From Liolophura sinensis (taxonomy: Eukaryota > Mollusca > Polyplacophora > Chitonida > Chitonidae): a stretch of 64,000 nt of DNA. Of the stretch, positions 1 through 11,465 are shown one piece after another; positions within the stretch are counted from its first letter, which is position 1; each line of letters opens with the position of its first letter. The notes beneath the pieces are model-generated. The model worked only from the letters and a program-made list of their open reading frames with translations. It had not been told where the DNA came from and did no database searches. The position numbers and the translations under genes were made by a program. Where the stretch lies: contig NC_088299.1 in the NCBI RefSeq assembly GCF_032854445.1, positions 10,531,608 through 10,595,607 on the forward strand, given 5' to 3'.

Positions 1-556
1 GATCCATTCCAAAACAACGTTTAACACTAACTCCCAAAGACAGAGGTATGTAAGAAATTATACAAATAGGAAATAAAGCCGGTAACACACATGAGAGGAG
101 CCGTCATCAGTTTTCAATGATGCCGGGCAGACAGTGGATATTCCAGGTATGAATTCCATATCACAGTTCAAATTCAAAATAGTCCATGAATAAGTTCCAG
201 GTCAAATAACAATTAACAAGGTATCTCAGTCGCGCTTAGATTGCAGCTGTTCATAAAGGCATCATGCAGATGTAATCAGCATGGCTACCTTTACGGCCCC
301 TAGCCCCAGGTTAAGCGGTCTTAGATACAGTTTGAAAATGACGATCGTTACAGACCCTAAGCGATCAGATTGTGATTCAAAAGTAATGGACGATTACGTC
401 TTTCCCGTTAATATGAAAAGATCTCATACTATAAGAGGCGCCATCTATGATGTTATACATGACATGCAGGTCTGTATAAAGGTTGTCCACAAGATAGACG
501 GTTAAACTGGGCAACCAGAGCCATCTATGTTGTTAAATACCATGTACGCGATATAT

Positions 557-1501
557 CTATACAGAAGGATAACAGCGCCGTCTATGTGGTTGATAACAAT
601 GCGGATCGCCAGATATTCTGAACGCTATGTCCATACCTGCCGAGAGTATAACGAGAGTGTTATACTCATTGTAAAATTTGAGAAACTTAGAATGAAGGCG
701 TTTGATGGAGTATCCTTGACAAACTAGTTTTTGAACTAACAACTTGTGACACAGATTAAAGTCATCACAATTAACGCAAGATCTGACAAATGCTACAAGG
801 TGAGATATGTACACGCCATATGCAGGAGCCTTTGGTATATTGCTCTCCAAATATGGATAATTTACAATATCAAAATTGAAATTATCCCTTTTGTCGTAAA
901 GGCGGCGTAAAAGGAGACCTTGTTCGTCTTTGTACAGATATAGATCCAAGTAAGATGTACCATCAGAACTATATGTTGTCTCCTTTAAATTCAGTGAAGG
1001 CGGATAGATTTCCTTCACCGCTTCAGCAATATGGGGGTTATTTAACGCCAGTAGATCAACAATATACCGCTTGGTAAATGAAAAGGATCGAGCTTTAAAG
1101 ATATTACTTTTAAGTAATTTCTTCATATAGTCGTATTCATATGAAAACAGGTATAGGTCTGACAAAAGAGGCGCACAATTGGTACCCACTGTAATATCTA
1201 TGCACTGTTGGTAAATGGTATCCCCCAATTTCACATAGATATTATTAATGAGAAATTCAAGTAATTCAATAAATAATGTAACATCTCATGAGTGGTAAGT
1301 AGAACCAGAATACGGGGATGTTGTTGTAGATGTACATAGCTCTTGAACAAGAATTTGATAATAATAATGTTTGTAACTAAAGATGACATTATTAGGAGCC
1401 TTGTCTGCTACAGTGATGACAAATTTACTATGAAGGTCAGCGAGTGTTTCTAGCACAGTGGGATCCTTCAGAAACTGTTTAACTTTAGGTAGAGGCACCA
1501 A
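557..1501 (-). pseudogene. Reverse transcriptase remnant of the Naiad element
   Basis: Two adjacent minus-strand stretches share one frame: 1,501-1,289 and 1,285-557, separated by a TGA at 1,286-1,288. The first has a segment with HSKFVITVADKAPNNVIF. The second has VGTNCAPLLSDL, then the catalytic motif written as YIVDLL, then NLKET, SYLDLYLY and YDKRDNFNFDIVNYPY. The RT palm segment carrying the first catalytic aspartate is absent between the two stretches, so a deletion is likely, and the first aspartate of the usual YIDD box is Val here. Both changes would abolish polymerase activity. In the family the RT copies element RNA at a nick. Confidence 0.82.
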
Positions 1502-1557
1502 TGTCTAGACGGTGTATAGCTAAACCAACCTTCTTTTTGACAATCTCAAGCCAATCG

Positions 1558-1999
1558 TTAAGTACCGAAGAATCCACTTTCTCCCGTTTTGACCATTTTT
1601 AACATATTCTTCAAGCGCCGAGATGATATTTTTTTGTTAGATCGAATGTCGACATTTCTCTTTTCTCTATACTTAGGACCTCTCAAAAAGAGATTCTTTA
1701 GATCATGATTCTTAATAATATTAAGGTCACCAGTCAGGACATGTATACATTTGTCGTAGGTAAAAACTGAGAATTCACAATCACAATTACAGCCGCCAGA
1801 AGTATACGTCGCCAAACCGAACTTCTTGATGGCCTGGGAATAATTGAAAATATTGGAAGCGATAGGCTTTGTATACTTATAGGATATGCAAGGTGGCTCT
1901 TCGATATTAAAATAATTAGGCACAGCACTACGAACATCAGGTTCATTAAAGATGCGTGGTAGGTTAATTAAATCAAGGCCTCTGTCTAAATACTTTTAT
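1558..1999 (-). pseudogene. CxC linker domain of the Naiad element
   Basis: An open minus-strand frame, shifted relative to both the endonuclease and the RT pieces, encodes about 147 residues. It contains EEPPCISYKYTKPI, then the cysteine motif GGCNCDCEF, then VLTGDLNIIKN and LFLRGPKYRE. The CxC motif between endonuclease and RT is the diagnostic linker of Naiad-type elements; the TGDL and GPKYRE segments precede the RT fingers. Frameshifts lie on both sides (about 2,000-2,140 and 1,500-1,557). The role of the linker is not established; metal binding is a guess from the cysteines. Confidence 0.75.
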
Positions 2000-2143
2000 C
2001 TTCAGAAAGAATCGATCGTGTTGAGTTTCAATTGTAGTTACAGGGCGATACCATCGAAAATACGATATGTCTTGACACAGACGTACAAGGTGAGGTGGAA
2101 CATTAAAATTGTGTATGTTATTGGATACGTCTTGAACTACCTA

Positions 2144-2821
2144 TTTTAGCGAATTCAATGGCAGTGCATATAATACTGTGCGTAGAGCATGCATGCTGTT
2201 TGTGTCATACGACAATCCTACTAAATAGCTAACTGTAACGTGTTTGTGAATCATGTTTCTGTTGAACTTCCTTCTACCATGACTACCAGGTCTACGGTTA
2301 TGGTATGTGAATAAATTTGTTATGATGGAGTGATGTGGTTGGCTAGATGTTACATTGCCGATTCCCATAACGTTATTGTTCAACCCATTCTGGAAGACTG
2401 AACCAATCTCTATCATCCAGAAAAGCTCACGGTCACGGATTTTACGTCCAAATTCGACATCTGTCTAATTTGCTGATGGATAAACCGATTCTATTATTTG
2501 AATGCGGAAATGGTCCCAGTCATGGTCGTAGGCAGAGAAATGCTTGCCTATTAGCAATTGTTTCTTGCGCAGGGACTTGCAGTGCCCGTTCACCCGTAGA
2601 TGTAGTTTCTGGGTGGTCTTCCCAACATACTGCTGACCACACGTATTGCATGTTACCAAGTAAATACAATAGGACGCAATGCAACTTAAGTTAACGTAGG
2701 AATTAACAGAATAACATTTACCAGTCAGTGAAGAAATAAAAGTGGCGGATGTATCAAATGATTGACATATAAGACAATTGGTATGTCCACATTTGGAAAT
2801 AGTTAAATGTTTGCTTTGGTG
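2144..2821 (-). pseudogene. GIY-YIG endonuclease domain of the Naiad element
   Basis: This minus-strand frame is open from 2,821 to 2,468, has one TAG at 2,465-2,467, and continues in the same frame to a TAG at 2,141-2,143. The first part has a cysteine cluster (CGHTNCLIC) followed by a conserved stretch, then the endonuclease core with CNTCGQQYVGKT, an arginine a little further on and H residues typical of the PLE GIY-YIG/CCHH type. After the TAG the frame ends in the usual tail with IGSVFQNGLN. In the family this nuclease nicks target DNA for target-primed reverse transcription. The position upstream of the RT defines the permuted order. A TGA lies just before 2,821, so the original start cannot be fixed. 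Confidence 0.8.
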
Positions 2822-3024
2822 TCAAACAATCATTCAGTTGGATAGAACACGGTTTGGTGGAAATACCATGTTTAATGTTCTAAAATATATCCGGTATTTG
2901 GATGGAAATGGGTGTTAGTGCAAACGAATCATTTATTGACTCACCCTGGGAACATGCACCACTATTCCCAGCGTTAGTCCTATACGTATTGTTGTAGTTC
3001 ATAGTTATTGGTATAATTACAGGA

Positions 3025-3330
3025 CAGAGAGTAAAACCAGGAGGAACGATGCAGTATGACAGCTGGCAAATGGTCACACGTATCAGGTGAAATACGGCCC
3101 CTTGTCAATTTACCAGCACCAACTTAACGCCCCTCCTAGTACCATGGCTTGGGAAGAGATAGACCAAAAAAATGCAGTGATCATCATTGCAGTTTATTAG
3201 ACGTCATCGTTCTAGAATTAAGACATTTCAGACACAACAACATTGAAACTCTGCAAAGGGACCAGGCCTCGTAGATGCTTAGTCCACTAGCAGAATCCTG
3301 GTTTAGGCAGGAATACCAAATAATGGAAGA
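3025..3330 (+). repeat. Family B dispersed repeat, copy 1
   Basis: The copy begins with AGAGAGTAAAACCAG, followed by a tract around GGCAAATGGTCACACGTA, a central tract with CCATGGCTTGGG and AATGCAGTGATCATC, and an end with AAAGGGACCAGGCC. The same string of blocks recurs at 28.4, 31.7, 39.9, 44.3, 46.0 and 62.3 kb. There is no coding capacity. The class is unresolved: SINE-like or a non-autonomous DNA transposon. Confidence 0.7.
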
Positions 3331-3334
3331 CGTA

Positions 3335-3445
3335 CATCATAGAGAGTAAAACCAGAGCAGAAACGACAGTGTGATAGCTGGTAAATGGTCACACGTAACC
3401 GGTGAAATCAATTTACCTCAATCAGCGTTGTATTCTAAGACATAT
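3335..3445 (+). repeat. Family B dispersed repeat, 5' part, copy 2
   Basis: A second, direct copy of the family B head (AGAGAGTAAAACCAGAGC, then GGTAAATGGTCACACGTA) follows copy 1 immediately and is truncated after about 110 bases. Confidence 0.65.
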
Positions 3446-5312
3446 TTATGACAAAAGGTTTTCTTATAACTAATTGTAACATAGCACCAGAATACTAAGC
3501 GACAATCTTTATGGTAGCACGCTAATAAGCTGTTTGTCTGCTTGGTAATATATTTAGTTGCGTGACACAACGGTTACCGAATCCAGCTGGTAAGCTTTCA
3601 TACAAAGTTATATCAAAGTCATGCCCACGTCATCGATCACCCTCATTAGCGTCTCTTCTCTGAGCGCTGTGTAGAATCTGTATCATGTTATAAGCAATGG
3701 TCTTATAGTATATTAGCCCCTATGCCTGTCCTCCGCGCTTACGATGCCCTTTGATGTTTCCACGGTCAATGTCACTTACTGGGTTTTGAAAGATTTCTAA
3801 ATATATTGTATCCCCCTGTTATTAACGGACCGGTGGCGGGGGTGGGGCCTTTCAGAAATGAACCAGGGTTTACTTTTTCACAACACAGTTTGGGCCTACA
3901 TGCATAATGCATTCCTCCAGTAGGGATGTTTTCATGAAGCGAAAAAGTAGAGAATGATGTGTTTCTATACAGCTTGGTAAAATTCTCTCTTGGCACACTG
4001 CCAAGATCTTATCTTGTTTGACGACTGCGCTGTGTAGAATGTACATCGAATCCTGTGATGTTACTCTGTGAAATTTGACGCTTTACATAAAATAACAAAA
4101 CAGTACAACGCTTGGACTGACCCTGCATCATGTGCTACTGCTGCAAGTTCTATCAAGAGAACGTCAACCAACACAGCCGTGTGCTGATACCAGCGTTCAA
4201 GGGCTAATCTCCCGTATTATCCATTGCAGTTTGAGGGAATTTTCTTTTTGAATGCTTTAATGTATATACTGCATCCCACCTGAAAACAATATACGAGTCC
4301 CGATTCTTGAGCATGGCTTCTCTGCGTCGAAGCAAACATTCGTTCCAGCTGTCAAGCAGAATGGACGTGCCCGGCCTATGCCCAAACGAAGTTTAACGCA
4401 AGCCACCAATGAAGTCAGAATCCTTATAAAGTAAAAAAATTAGGACGAATACCCATTGTATCTGGATTTACTTAATACCTCTTCCCGGTAAAATATTGGT
4501 CTACTTTCATCGGTGGTCCAGTTTTGCCTGTTACATTTGTATTGTTTTTATGTTAATTGAGTTAATGGCTTTTAGGACATTTCACGCACTCAGCAATTAA
4601 ATAGTCCATTTTATGAACTTTTCTTTCTGACTCTTAATCACAACGTCTGGAATAAATATATAGCAATTAAAGCAGTTATTCAGCAATCCATTAAAATGGA
4701 ACACCTGGGTAGAGGCCACACTTTTTTTATCCGCACTGTACGGTTGCTAGAGAAGCTGAGCTGAGTGGTCACCATCTTACGCCTACATGTGGCCAGGTGA
4801 TCTACGGCAGGGTCACACGCGGCACCGACGTAAACATCAACCCTGTCAGCAATATCGACAGGTGCAGCGGACATTGTGTAGAACGGAGCGGATATTGGAC
4901 GGTTAATTAAGAATTCAACGGAAGTTGTGAACATCTTTTTTTTTACTGTTATTTTCAACAAGTGACTTAAGAGCTGAGTCCGCTTGCCAACAGGTGGCGC
5001 GTTGAACGGATGTTAAGAAGTCTTCTGACGCTAAAAAAAAATCAGGTAACCACATTGTGGGAAATACTTTTGCTTTTATACGCTTAAAATTGCTCTCTGA
5101 ATTTTCTACTTTAATCCCCACATTCATCCCACAGCATTTTGTTTTCGGAAAACAAAAACACTTGATGCAAGTTAAGACACCATGATGCGCTATTTATATT
5201 TCTCTCAAAATCTATTAAGCTACACTTAAAACACCTGACAAAAATAATCATCATGCGCAGATCTTTTCGTTTAACAGTTACAACAAATACAGATTCCAAT
5301 GGTCAATTTATA
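3446..5312. other. AT-rich tract, no gene seen; possible Naiad tail scrap at 4,310-4,440
   Basis: No open frame with recognisable protein features was found. About 4,310-4,440 contains TGCGTCGAAGCAAACATTCG and a nearby GAAGTTTAACGCAA, resembling the minus-strand Naiad 3' tail seen at 10,405 and 15,340; this assignment is weak. Confidence 0.35.
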
Positions 5313-5545
5313 CTTGAAGAAGAATATTTTTTCCACGCCTGCAAAAAATGTAGCTGCTAACGCTGTTCTTGGCCATTTGGAAGAGCATCAAAGTCCATCT
5401 GTCACTACGTTTATAGTTATCTTTTTGGGGTTACCAGTTGTTTCGTGAAGACATTTTCCCGCGCCTGCGCAGATGATGTTCTTGGCAAACACTGAAGTGC
5501 ATCGAAAACCATCGGTCACTGTATTTATAGTTGTCTCTAACTTCC
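5313..5545. repeat. Diverged tandem duplication, unit about 120 bp
   Basis: Two successive stretches (5,313-5,430 and 5,443-5,545) share a degenerate order of blocks: GAAGA, TTTTCC, CGCCTGC, GTTCTTGGC, GCATC, CATC-GTCACT and TTTATAGTT. No coding function is seen. Confidence 0.5.
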
Positions 5546-7264
5546 GCACCGATCGCTCACTGCTGGAATTGCTCTCACGACAAAACCTCCCATTTTACAT
5601 GACGCACTGCCCGTGATAATTGCGCGTGATAAAGAGAATAAGAAGCAAGGCTTCGGTTGATGACCCTCGCACAATTCTCTCTCGGGAACACATGTCAAAT
5701 TACTTTTTTCTGTTGTGTTGTCCTAGATTTCCTTGTTCCTGGCTGTTTCGGGGAGCATTGGTAGCGATTGCAAGTGGTAGAATAAAGGGTCGGGCATGAA
5801 CATGTGATAGAGAAAAACACAAACGTTAGATACCTGGGTAAACAGTTTCAGCTTCGGTTTTCAAACGGTCGAATTTTAGCTGTATGTGACAGTTTGTCAG
5901 GACGAACTTGGTGGGCATAGTCTCTTCTTTCAGTGGCAATTTTCGTCTTCGTCTCCGCCTCCATGGGTGTCAACATTAGCTGGCGGTACAGACATCAGGG
6001 AATTTACATAGCAGGGCTCCTAATTTGGAACAGGTTTATCCTGCCGATGTTTCCTTCCCCGAGGAAAAATTATGCAACGAGATTTTCTCATGTTCACACA
6101 ATGACTATACCAAAATGGTTTTGTCGCAAGCTCGCCCTGACACAAGTAACTGTCTAGTTATAGTAGAATTCTTAAGTTTAACACTTAAAATAACCTAGAA
6201 ATCAGATTTTTCGCACCGACAACTGACGGCCGTCGGATAAGTGAAATATTCTTGAGTACGGCAAACTTCAAGACATTGCATATAATTCGTCCATAATGCC
6301 ATGTTTATAACGAAATGGCTTGTCTCCCTTGAATTTTAGAACGTCGTATCGTCACCGTCAACGACGCCACATTGTTTGCAACATGAATGAGGAGCACCAC
6401 TAATGACATTACCACGTTGTAAAAAGAAAGTTAGGGAAGCGATGGAAAACTATTTACATCAAGTTTTGTGAAGACGTGTTCCAGGTCACATTTAAATCTT
6501 CACGAAACAGCTCTGGGAATGTTCACGTAAGCTTCCCACTTTTGTTGTAATAATCAACTAGGTCATTTAAAATGCAAGCACGCTGTCCGCCAAATCTGCA
6601 TATCAAACCCCACGGCCAGCACTCGCTCATGGCGTTCCAATAACGGTGAAAACCAGTTGTTTGTATTGACCCGTTTCACCTCAGTTTCATCCCAACTGCT
6701 CTGCTGTTGTGCCATCACAAGTGACACTGATGTTATTTCAAGTTGAACTCTGCTATTTATCGCAGGCTCTTTCAGCTTAAGAAAAACTTACAGTATTCAT
6801 GACGAAGTATTCTCTGGCAGCTAGTTTCTTTCCTCTCGGCGCTTTAAAACCTATAATTACATGACTAATTCTATTCCTAGTATGGAATGGCGTTTAGGTC
6901 CCAAAAGACACTAAAAGCTTAATTTGAATCCATACCCTGGAGGCGAACTGCTTCATGAAGGGCCGTATGATGAGAAACACAACAGAAATGTAATGCCATC
7001 CCCCAGAGACTGCCATGGTAAGCAGGTCGAATAGCACTATGTTTTACAAGCGGTCATTTTTTTTGTTAACCGGCTTCATCGTTATTTTATATGGTGGCCG
7101 GTCATGAAAAAGTGAATATGCAACGACAGGGTGAAAGGCGTTGTAGACAAATTGCATACAGCCACGGATTGGCATTAATGGAAACTCAAGACAAGGTATA
7201 TACTCTTCAGGTGGTACATGGTACCTGGACTTACATGCATACAAATACCGCAGTTTCCTGTCAC
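5546..7264. other. No gene recognised; one short SINE 3' scrap inside
   Basis: The tract is AT-rich and stop-rich in all frames. The only recognisable item is a SINE 3' fragment at 6,225-6,263 (ATAAGTGAAATATTCTTGAG followed by TACGGC). Confidence 0.5.
6225..6263 (+). repeat. SINE 3' fragment
   Basis: It matches the conserved 3' block of the window's tRNA-derived SINE (GTGAAATATTCTTGAGTACG) but lacks the AATAAATA tail. Confidence 0.6.
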
Positions 7265-7947
7265 GTCAACTTCAAGACAAAAGGGATAGTTTCGATATCG
7301 GCATTGTGAATTATTCTTACTTGAATACTTCTTTGCCAATTCACAAAAGGGCTCTGTATAAAGTGTGTACATATGTCGTCTTGTATCATTTGTTATATCA
7401 TGTGTCGTGTGTAACGATTTCAATCACAAAATTGCCACTGCAAAAACTAGTGTGTCAAGAAGTTTCTTTAAAACGTCTTTACTCTATGTGTCTTAAAACT
7501 TAAAATGAGAACAGTAAATATGGACATCAGAAGTGTCCATAATCTGATTCTAATTCCGCTTAATCCGGGGCTAGGGCCGTGCTGAATTAGATCGCCACAG
7601 TTACAATCAAAGCGCAACTGAAATACATTGAAATGTCATTGAAAATTGACAACTTATAAACTAGTATGGTGCACAATTTGAATGTTGATTAACTCAATTC
7701 TCCCAGAACATTCATTGTGTGTTTCCGTCATGATTCTCTGGGTCTCTTTGCATAATCCGTTTTAATTTCATACTGTATATAGGTGCATCGTTCTTTGGAG
7801 GTTTATGATGTACCTTGTTTTGGAAATAGCCATTACGATTATTGGCCTGGACAGTATTTTTTGCTTGAAGGCTAGTATATGAATGTCTGTTTGGACACTT
7901 GGAGACACATCGAGCAATTCATAATTTACCGGTGTATACCTAATTTG
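7265..7947 (+). pseudogene. Naiad element fragment: RT C-terminus plus 3' tail
   Basis: On the plus strand, 7,270-7,500 translates with stops into a stretch collinear with the RT C-terminus at 557-1,234, including GIVNYSYLN and KLVCQEVSLKRL. It is followed at 7,565-7,640 by the 3' untranslated block with GGGGCTAGGGCCGTGC and AATCAAAGCGCAACTGA, also present in the copies at the window start and 49.9-50.6 kb. It is heavily diverged and 5'-truncated. A SINE is inserted just downstream at 7,961. Confidence 0.65.
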
Positions 7948-7960
7948 TCTGATGTCTTTG

Positions 7961-8097
7961 CCGTACGTGGGAAGGTCTACCAGCAACCTGCTGGTGGTCG
8001 TGGGTTTCCCCCGGGCTCTGCCCGTTTTCCACCCACCATAATGCTGGCCGTCGTCATATTCTTGAGTACGGCGTAAAACACCAATCAAATAAATAAA
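7961..8097 (+). mobile_element. tRNA-derived SINE, 5'-truncated, with target-site duplication
   Basis: This is the 3' half of the SINE (CAGCAACCTGC, GGTTTCCCCCGGGCTCTGCC, TCTTGAGTACGGCG) with an AAATAAAT tail. The 13 bases TCTGATGTCTTTG precede it at 7,948-7,960 and follow it at 8,098-8,110, a perfect target-site duplication. It shows insertion by target-primed reverse transcription with 5' truncation. Confidence 0.88.
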
Positions 8098-8110
8098 TCT
8101 GATGTCTTTG

Positions 8111-10404
8111 GAAAATGCCAAAACAGGGTATAAGGCGTTTCTATGTTGATACATTTGAAGAAGTGTTTACCCTAATGAATATCACTGTACAGTGGAGTAT
8201 ACACGCGCATACACATGCGTATACAAACGGTGGTGTAATTTAAAATATACAACAGAGAAAATTGAGAACGAAACTTATTTCGCAAAATGTTTAAAAGCAA
8301 CATTTGTAAACCTTAACCCCCAGATCCCAGTATGAACAATTTATCTTTCGAATTAAGTGGTATTATTCATCAACTGTATACTTGAACTCAAAGATAATTT
8401 TCAGTTTTGTCATGAAAGCCGACGAGAACGCTATGCATTAAAACAATACATTTCAAAGCACCCGTCAGTGACAAAAGTTTTGAAGTTAGGATATGACATC
8501 AAATATGATTTAATGGATACATGGAAAGGTATACTATAAAGAATACAGTTGTAGGGAAGATGAATAAGCTAGTCCGAAACATTTTTTCATTTCTTAAGCA
8601 TATTTCATATTTTGAATAACCACTCTTATACAAATTATCATCAATGCTCGGGAATATTCGGTCTACCCCCACCCAACAAAGTTGTTTTGACCGCTATCAC
8701 CGTTGACTACTTGATTTCCAGACTGTCCGCTGGGATCTTAGGAAAACTGAAGCTTAAAGCCATTTTTCAGCCCTTTTCCTGTACTTTCATATGCTAATCT
8801 CGATATTAAGCAATGAAAACCAAACATTTTATGTATTCTTTAAGTCAAAGACAGCTGCGTTATTGTAGAGCTTGGACTCTTGGTCCCAAGTTAATCCCAT
8901 GTACCTTCCATTGCAACCAACAGAATAGGCGTTACGTCATTAGGTAAGTGTACCTAACGCTCAGTGTCCTTTGTAAAACATGTCGCAAGCTATTGAATAC
9001 AAAACATGAGAATAGATAATTTTTTATTAAGTAGACCTCTGCTTCGTCCAACCAGTTGAAAAGATCGATACAAATATTGACTCATTTTTTTATCCAGAAT
9101 CGATTAAAACAATGAGAAATCGATATATACCCCTGAAACTGTTAAGACAGAATACAGTGTATTGTATATGGCCAGCCACGAGTGGCAAGAGAGCAAAGGA
9201 CGCCTTTGGCTGTCAATTTACCACTTCCAAAACGAAGTTCTTATGAATAAATTATTTGTCTCAATTACCACGTGTCAAGTGAACAAAAGACTTCGTAAAA
9301 GTCTCTTTTCAAACCAGCGCTTTCACACCATTGTCTCACCGTTGGGTTTGATTAGCGGAAGACGCATTTTTTAGGACACCAGGTATAATATAAAACAAGG
9401 ATAGCGTTAAGTCTTCAAGATGACGCATGCATTTTTCATAGCTTAGCATTATACACAAAGACATATCCATTTAACACAAAAAAGACCGAAGAGTTGTCAC
9501 AAGCTGTCACGCATGTTCATTTCTAAAGGGCAGGTCATGTTTAACAACGAAAAAGAACACCATCCTCAACAATTAAAAAAAAATAGAAAAAAGGTCATTT
9601 CAGCTTTGGTAACAAGTTGGTTTGTCAGGACCGCTGGACAGGAAATGACAAAAAAGGAAACATTTATCACTTTCGAGTGAGTGTACATTATATTTATCTA
9701 TTAGAATACGTAAGAAGGCCCCAAATTATTCCATCCTCTGAGGCAAGCTTATGAGGTAAGTCAATTTTTTCCACTTGATCAGAAGGTTATTGGCAAACCT
9801 AAGACTAAACCCAGTGGACTATCAACATCACTTTCTGATATTATACTGGTGTCATTGACGGCACAGACCCTCCCATATAAAAACTCATATAATGAGCTGA
9901 TTTTTCAGAGAATCTATCACCTGCCAGGCGCGGAATCCAAACAAACACTTAGTTGTCCTGTAACTGGTGAAATAGGGCCACTTGTAAGTTATTTGCAATT
10001 CACTAGGTGTCACGGGTCTAGAATTAACCAAAATTGCCATTGTTATGACCATTGTATTTAGGCCTACATAAAAATTACTAGTCAGTTCTGGGAATCAAGA
10101 TCGACTATAGGTGTAGAGAATAGGTGAACGAATAGGTGAACGAATAAGACAACCAGGTTTTGGGGGGATTCCTTGCGAGTGAAAGGCGTTTGAAATATTC
10201 TTCGAAAAATCAGGCAATTTGTGTACGGGAGAGACTGCACCGTCAATCACGCCAGCACATCAGAGCTGATGACGGCGCACAGTGTCTACCTTGAGACAGG
10301 GGAATAGACCACAGCTGTCCATGTTGTGCAGAAGATTAATATTGGAAAGAAAAAGTGCAAATAATTCCAGGATAGATCGTTTCTGTCACGAAAGAATTAT
10401 TAAT
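8111..10404. other. No gene recognised; weak family B scrap near 9,960-10,060
   Basis: The tract is AT-rich. Several frames reach 60-70 codons but none shows conserved motifs. Around 9,960-10,060 a degenerate family B piece is suggested by AACTGGTGAAATAGGGCCAC and a nearby TCTAGAATTA. Confidence 0.4.
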
Positions 10405-10800
10405 ATATGCGTCGAAACAGGCATTCGTATACCAGCCGTCAACCAGTAAGGACATTCCAGGTCAATAATTGCAAGGACAATTCCCTAAAAGGACCTATAA
10501 GACAAACGACCAAAGAACTAAGGAAGCATGTAAAGTACGAAAATATGACGCAATCATGCAAAAAGAGAAAAAGTTTTCATTGATGTTCTAGCCGACTGAA
10601 TGAAATCAGTGTTTAAATCGTGTACCGTGCTAGAATATTAACAAAATATGTATCTCAGTTGTGCTTTGATTGAAATAATTGATTGAATTAATTTGATTTA
10701 ATTAATGAATTAATTTGCGCTTTGATTAACCATAAGGCAAAGAGAATGGAATCGTGTATAAACGCACTGCCAATTGCATAAGGTAGTTTGACGGTAAAGG
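10405..10800 (-). repeat. Naiad 3' tail fragment
   Basis: This matches, in minus orientation, the 3' untranslated part of the Naiad element. It has TGCGTCGAAACAGGCATTCG, ATTCCAGGTCAATAATTGC, GCATGTAAAGTACGAAA and TATGTATCTCAGTTGTGC in the same order as at 15,340-15,600 and, more distantly, 1-260. No coding sequence remains. Confidence 0.6.
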
Positions 10801-11287
10801 TCAGGCCAACCTCCCATGATGGCGTGAAATCTAGGCCTTTTGCGATTTATAATTTTTAACTCTCATTAATATGCCTACCATTTAAACTGATTGTGTCTTA
10901 TGCAAAAACAAACCTATTGTTAACGTTTCAAATTTTGAGTGAAGTTGAAATTTCGTTTGTAGTTCAACTGACACCATACCAGCACTGTACTTCAGTTTTT
11001 GTCTATCACGATACCAGTGTTGCACTTCGGATTTTGTCTTTTCAAAGGACCTGTATTTTGGTTATTAATAAACTTTTGTCTTACACAGCAACAGTATTGT
11101 GCTCTAAGTCTTGTCGTATACGAAACCTATATTGTGCGTAAGCTTTCGACCTCCATGATTTTTAAATGCGGTATGGCATTTTATGGGTATACTTGGGTTA
11201 TGGCGAGCTTCCCAGTAGAAGTTGATGTACAGGAAATGAAATTTCAAGCAGTAACAGTATAGAGTAAATTGGCGTGGTGGTAGTTTC

Positions 11288-11465
11288 AAACTGAATAGAA
11301 TGCTGGTGGGATTCTTCATCCGTAGCTTAAAGCCGAATAAAATGTTATTGAAACTTTTCAATCCCTGTCTTAAACTAAATAATATGTAGGAGGAACATGT
11401 TAATACCTGTCTTACATCTGAATAGTATGCAGAAAGAACGTTTAAATCTCTGTCTGCAAAGGTGG
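11288..11465. repeat. Minisatellite, about 4 units of 43-47 bp
   Basis: Four imperfect units each begin with a variant of AATAGTATG and end with a CCTGTCTTA-like block, with length variation between units. Confidence 0.6.

Larger units (their letters stand above)
1..2830 (-). mobile_element. Penelope-like retroelement, permuted-domain (Naiad) type, decayed
   Basis: Read on the minus strand, this stretch gives in order a zinc-binding/GIY-YIG endonuclease, a linker carrying a CxC motif, a reverse transcriptase and a long 3' untranslated part that runs off the window edge. Canonical Penelope-like elements have the endonuclease after the RT; endonuclease first with a CxC linker is the hallmark of the Naiad clade known from invertebrates. 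The copy is dead: two frame changes, in-frame TAG and TGA codons, and a large deletion inside the RT. Positions 1-1,020 are the reverse complement of 49,870-50,790, which confirms the 3' part as a dispersed repeat. The true 3' end lies outside the window. Confidence 0.85.

Noticed and set aside
7768-8154. 128-codon minus-strand frame
   Set aside because: It runs antisense through a SINE insertion and Naiad tail; the same SINE-derived peptides appear at other copies.
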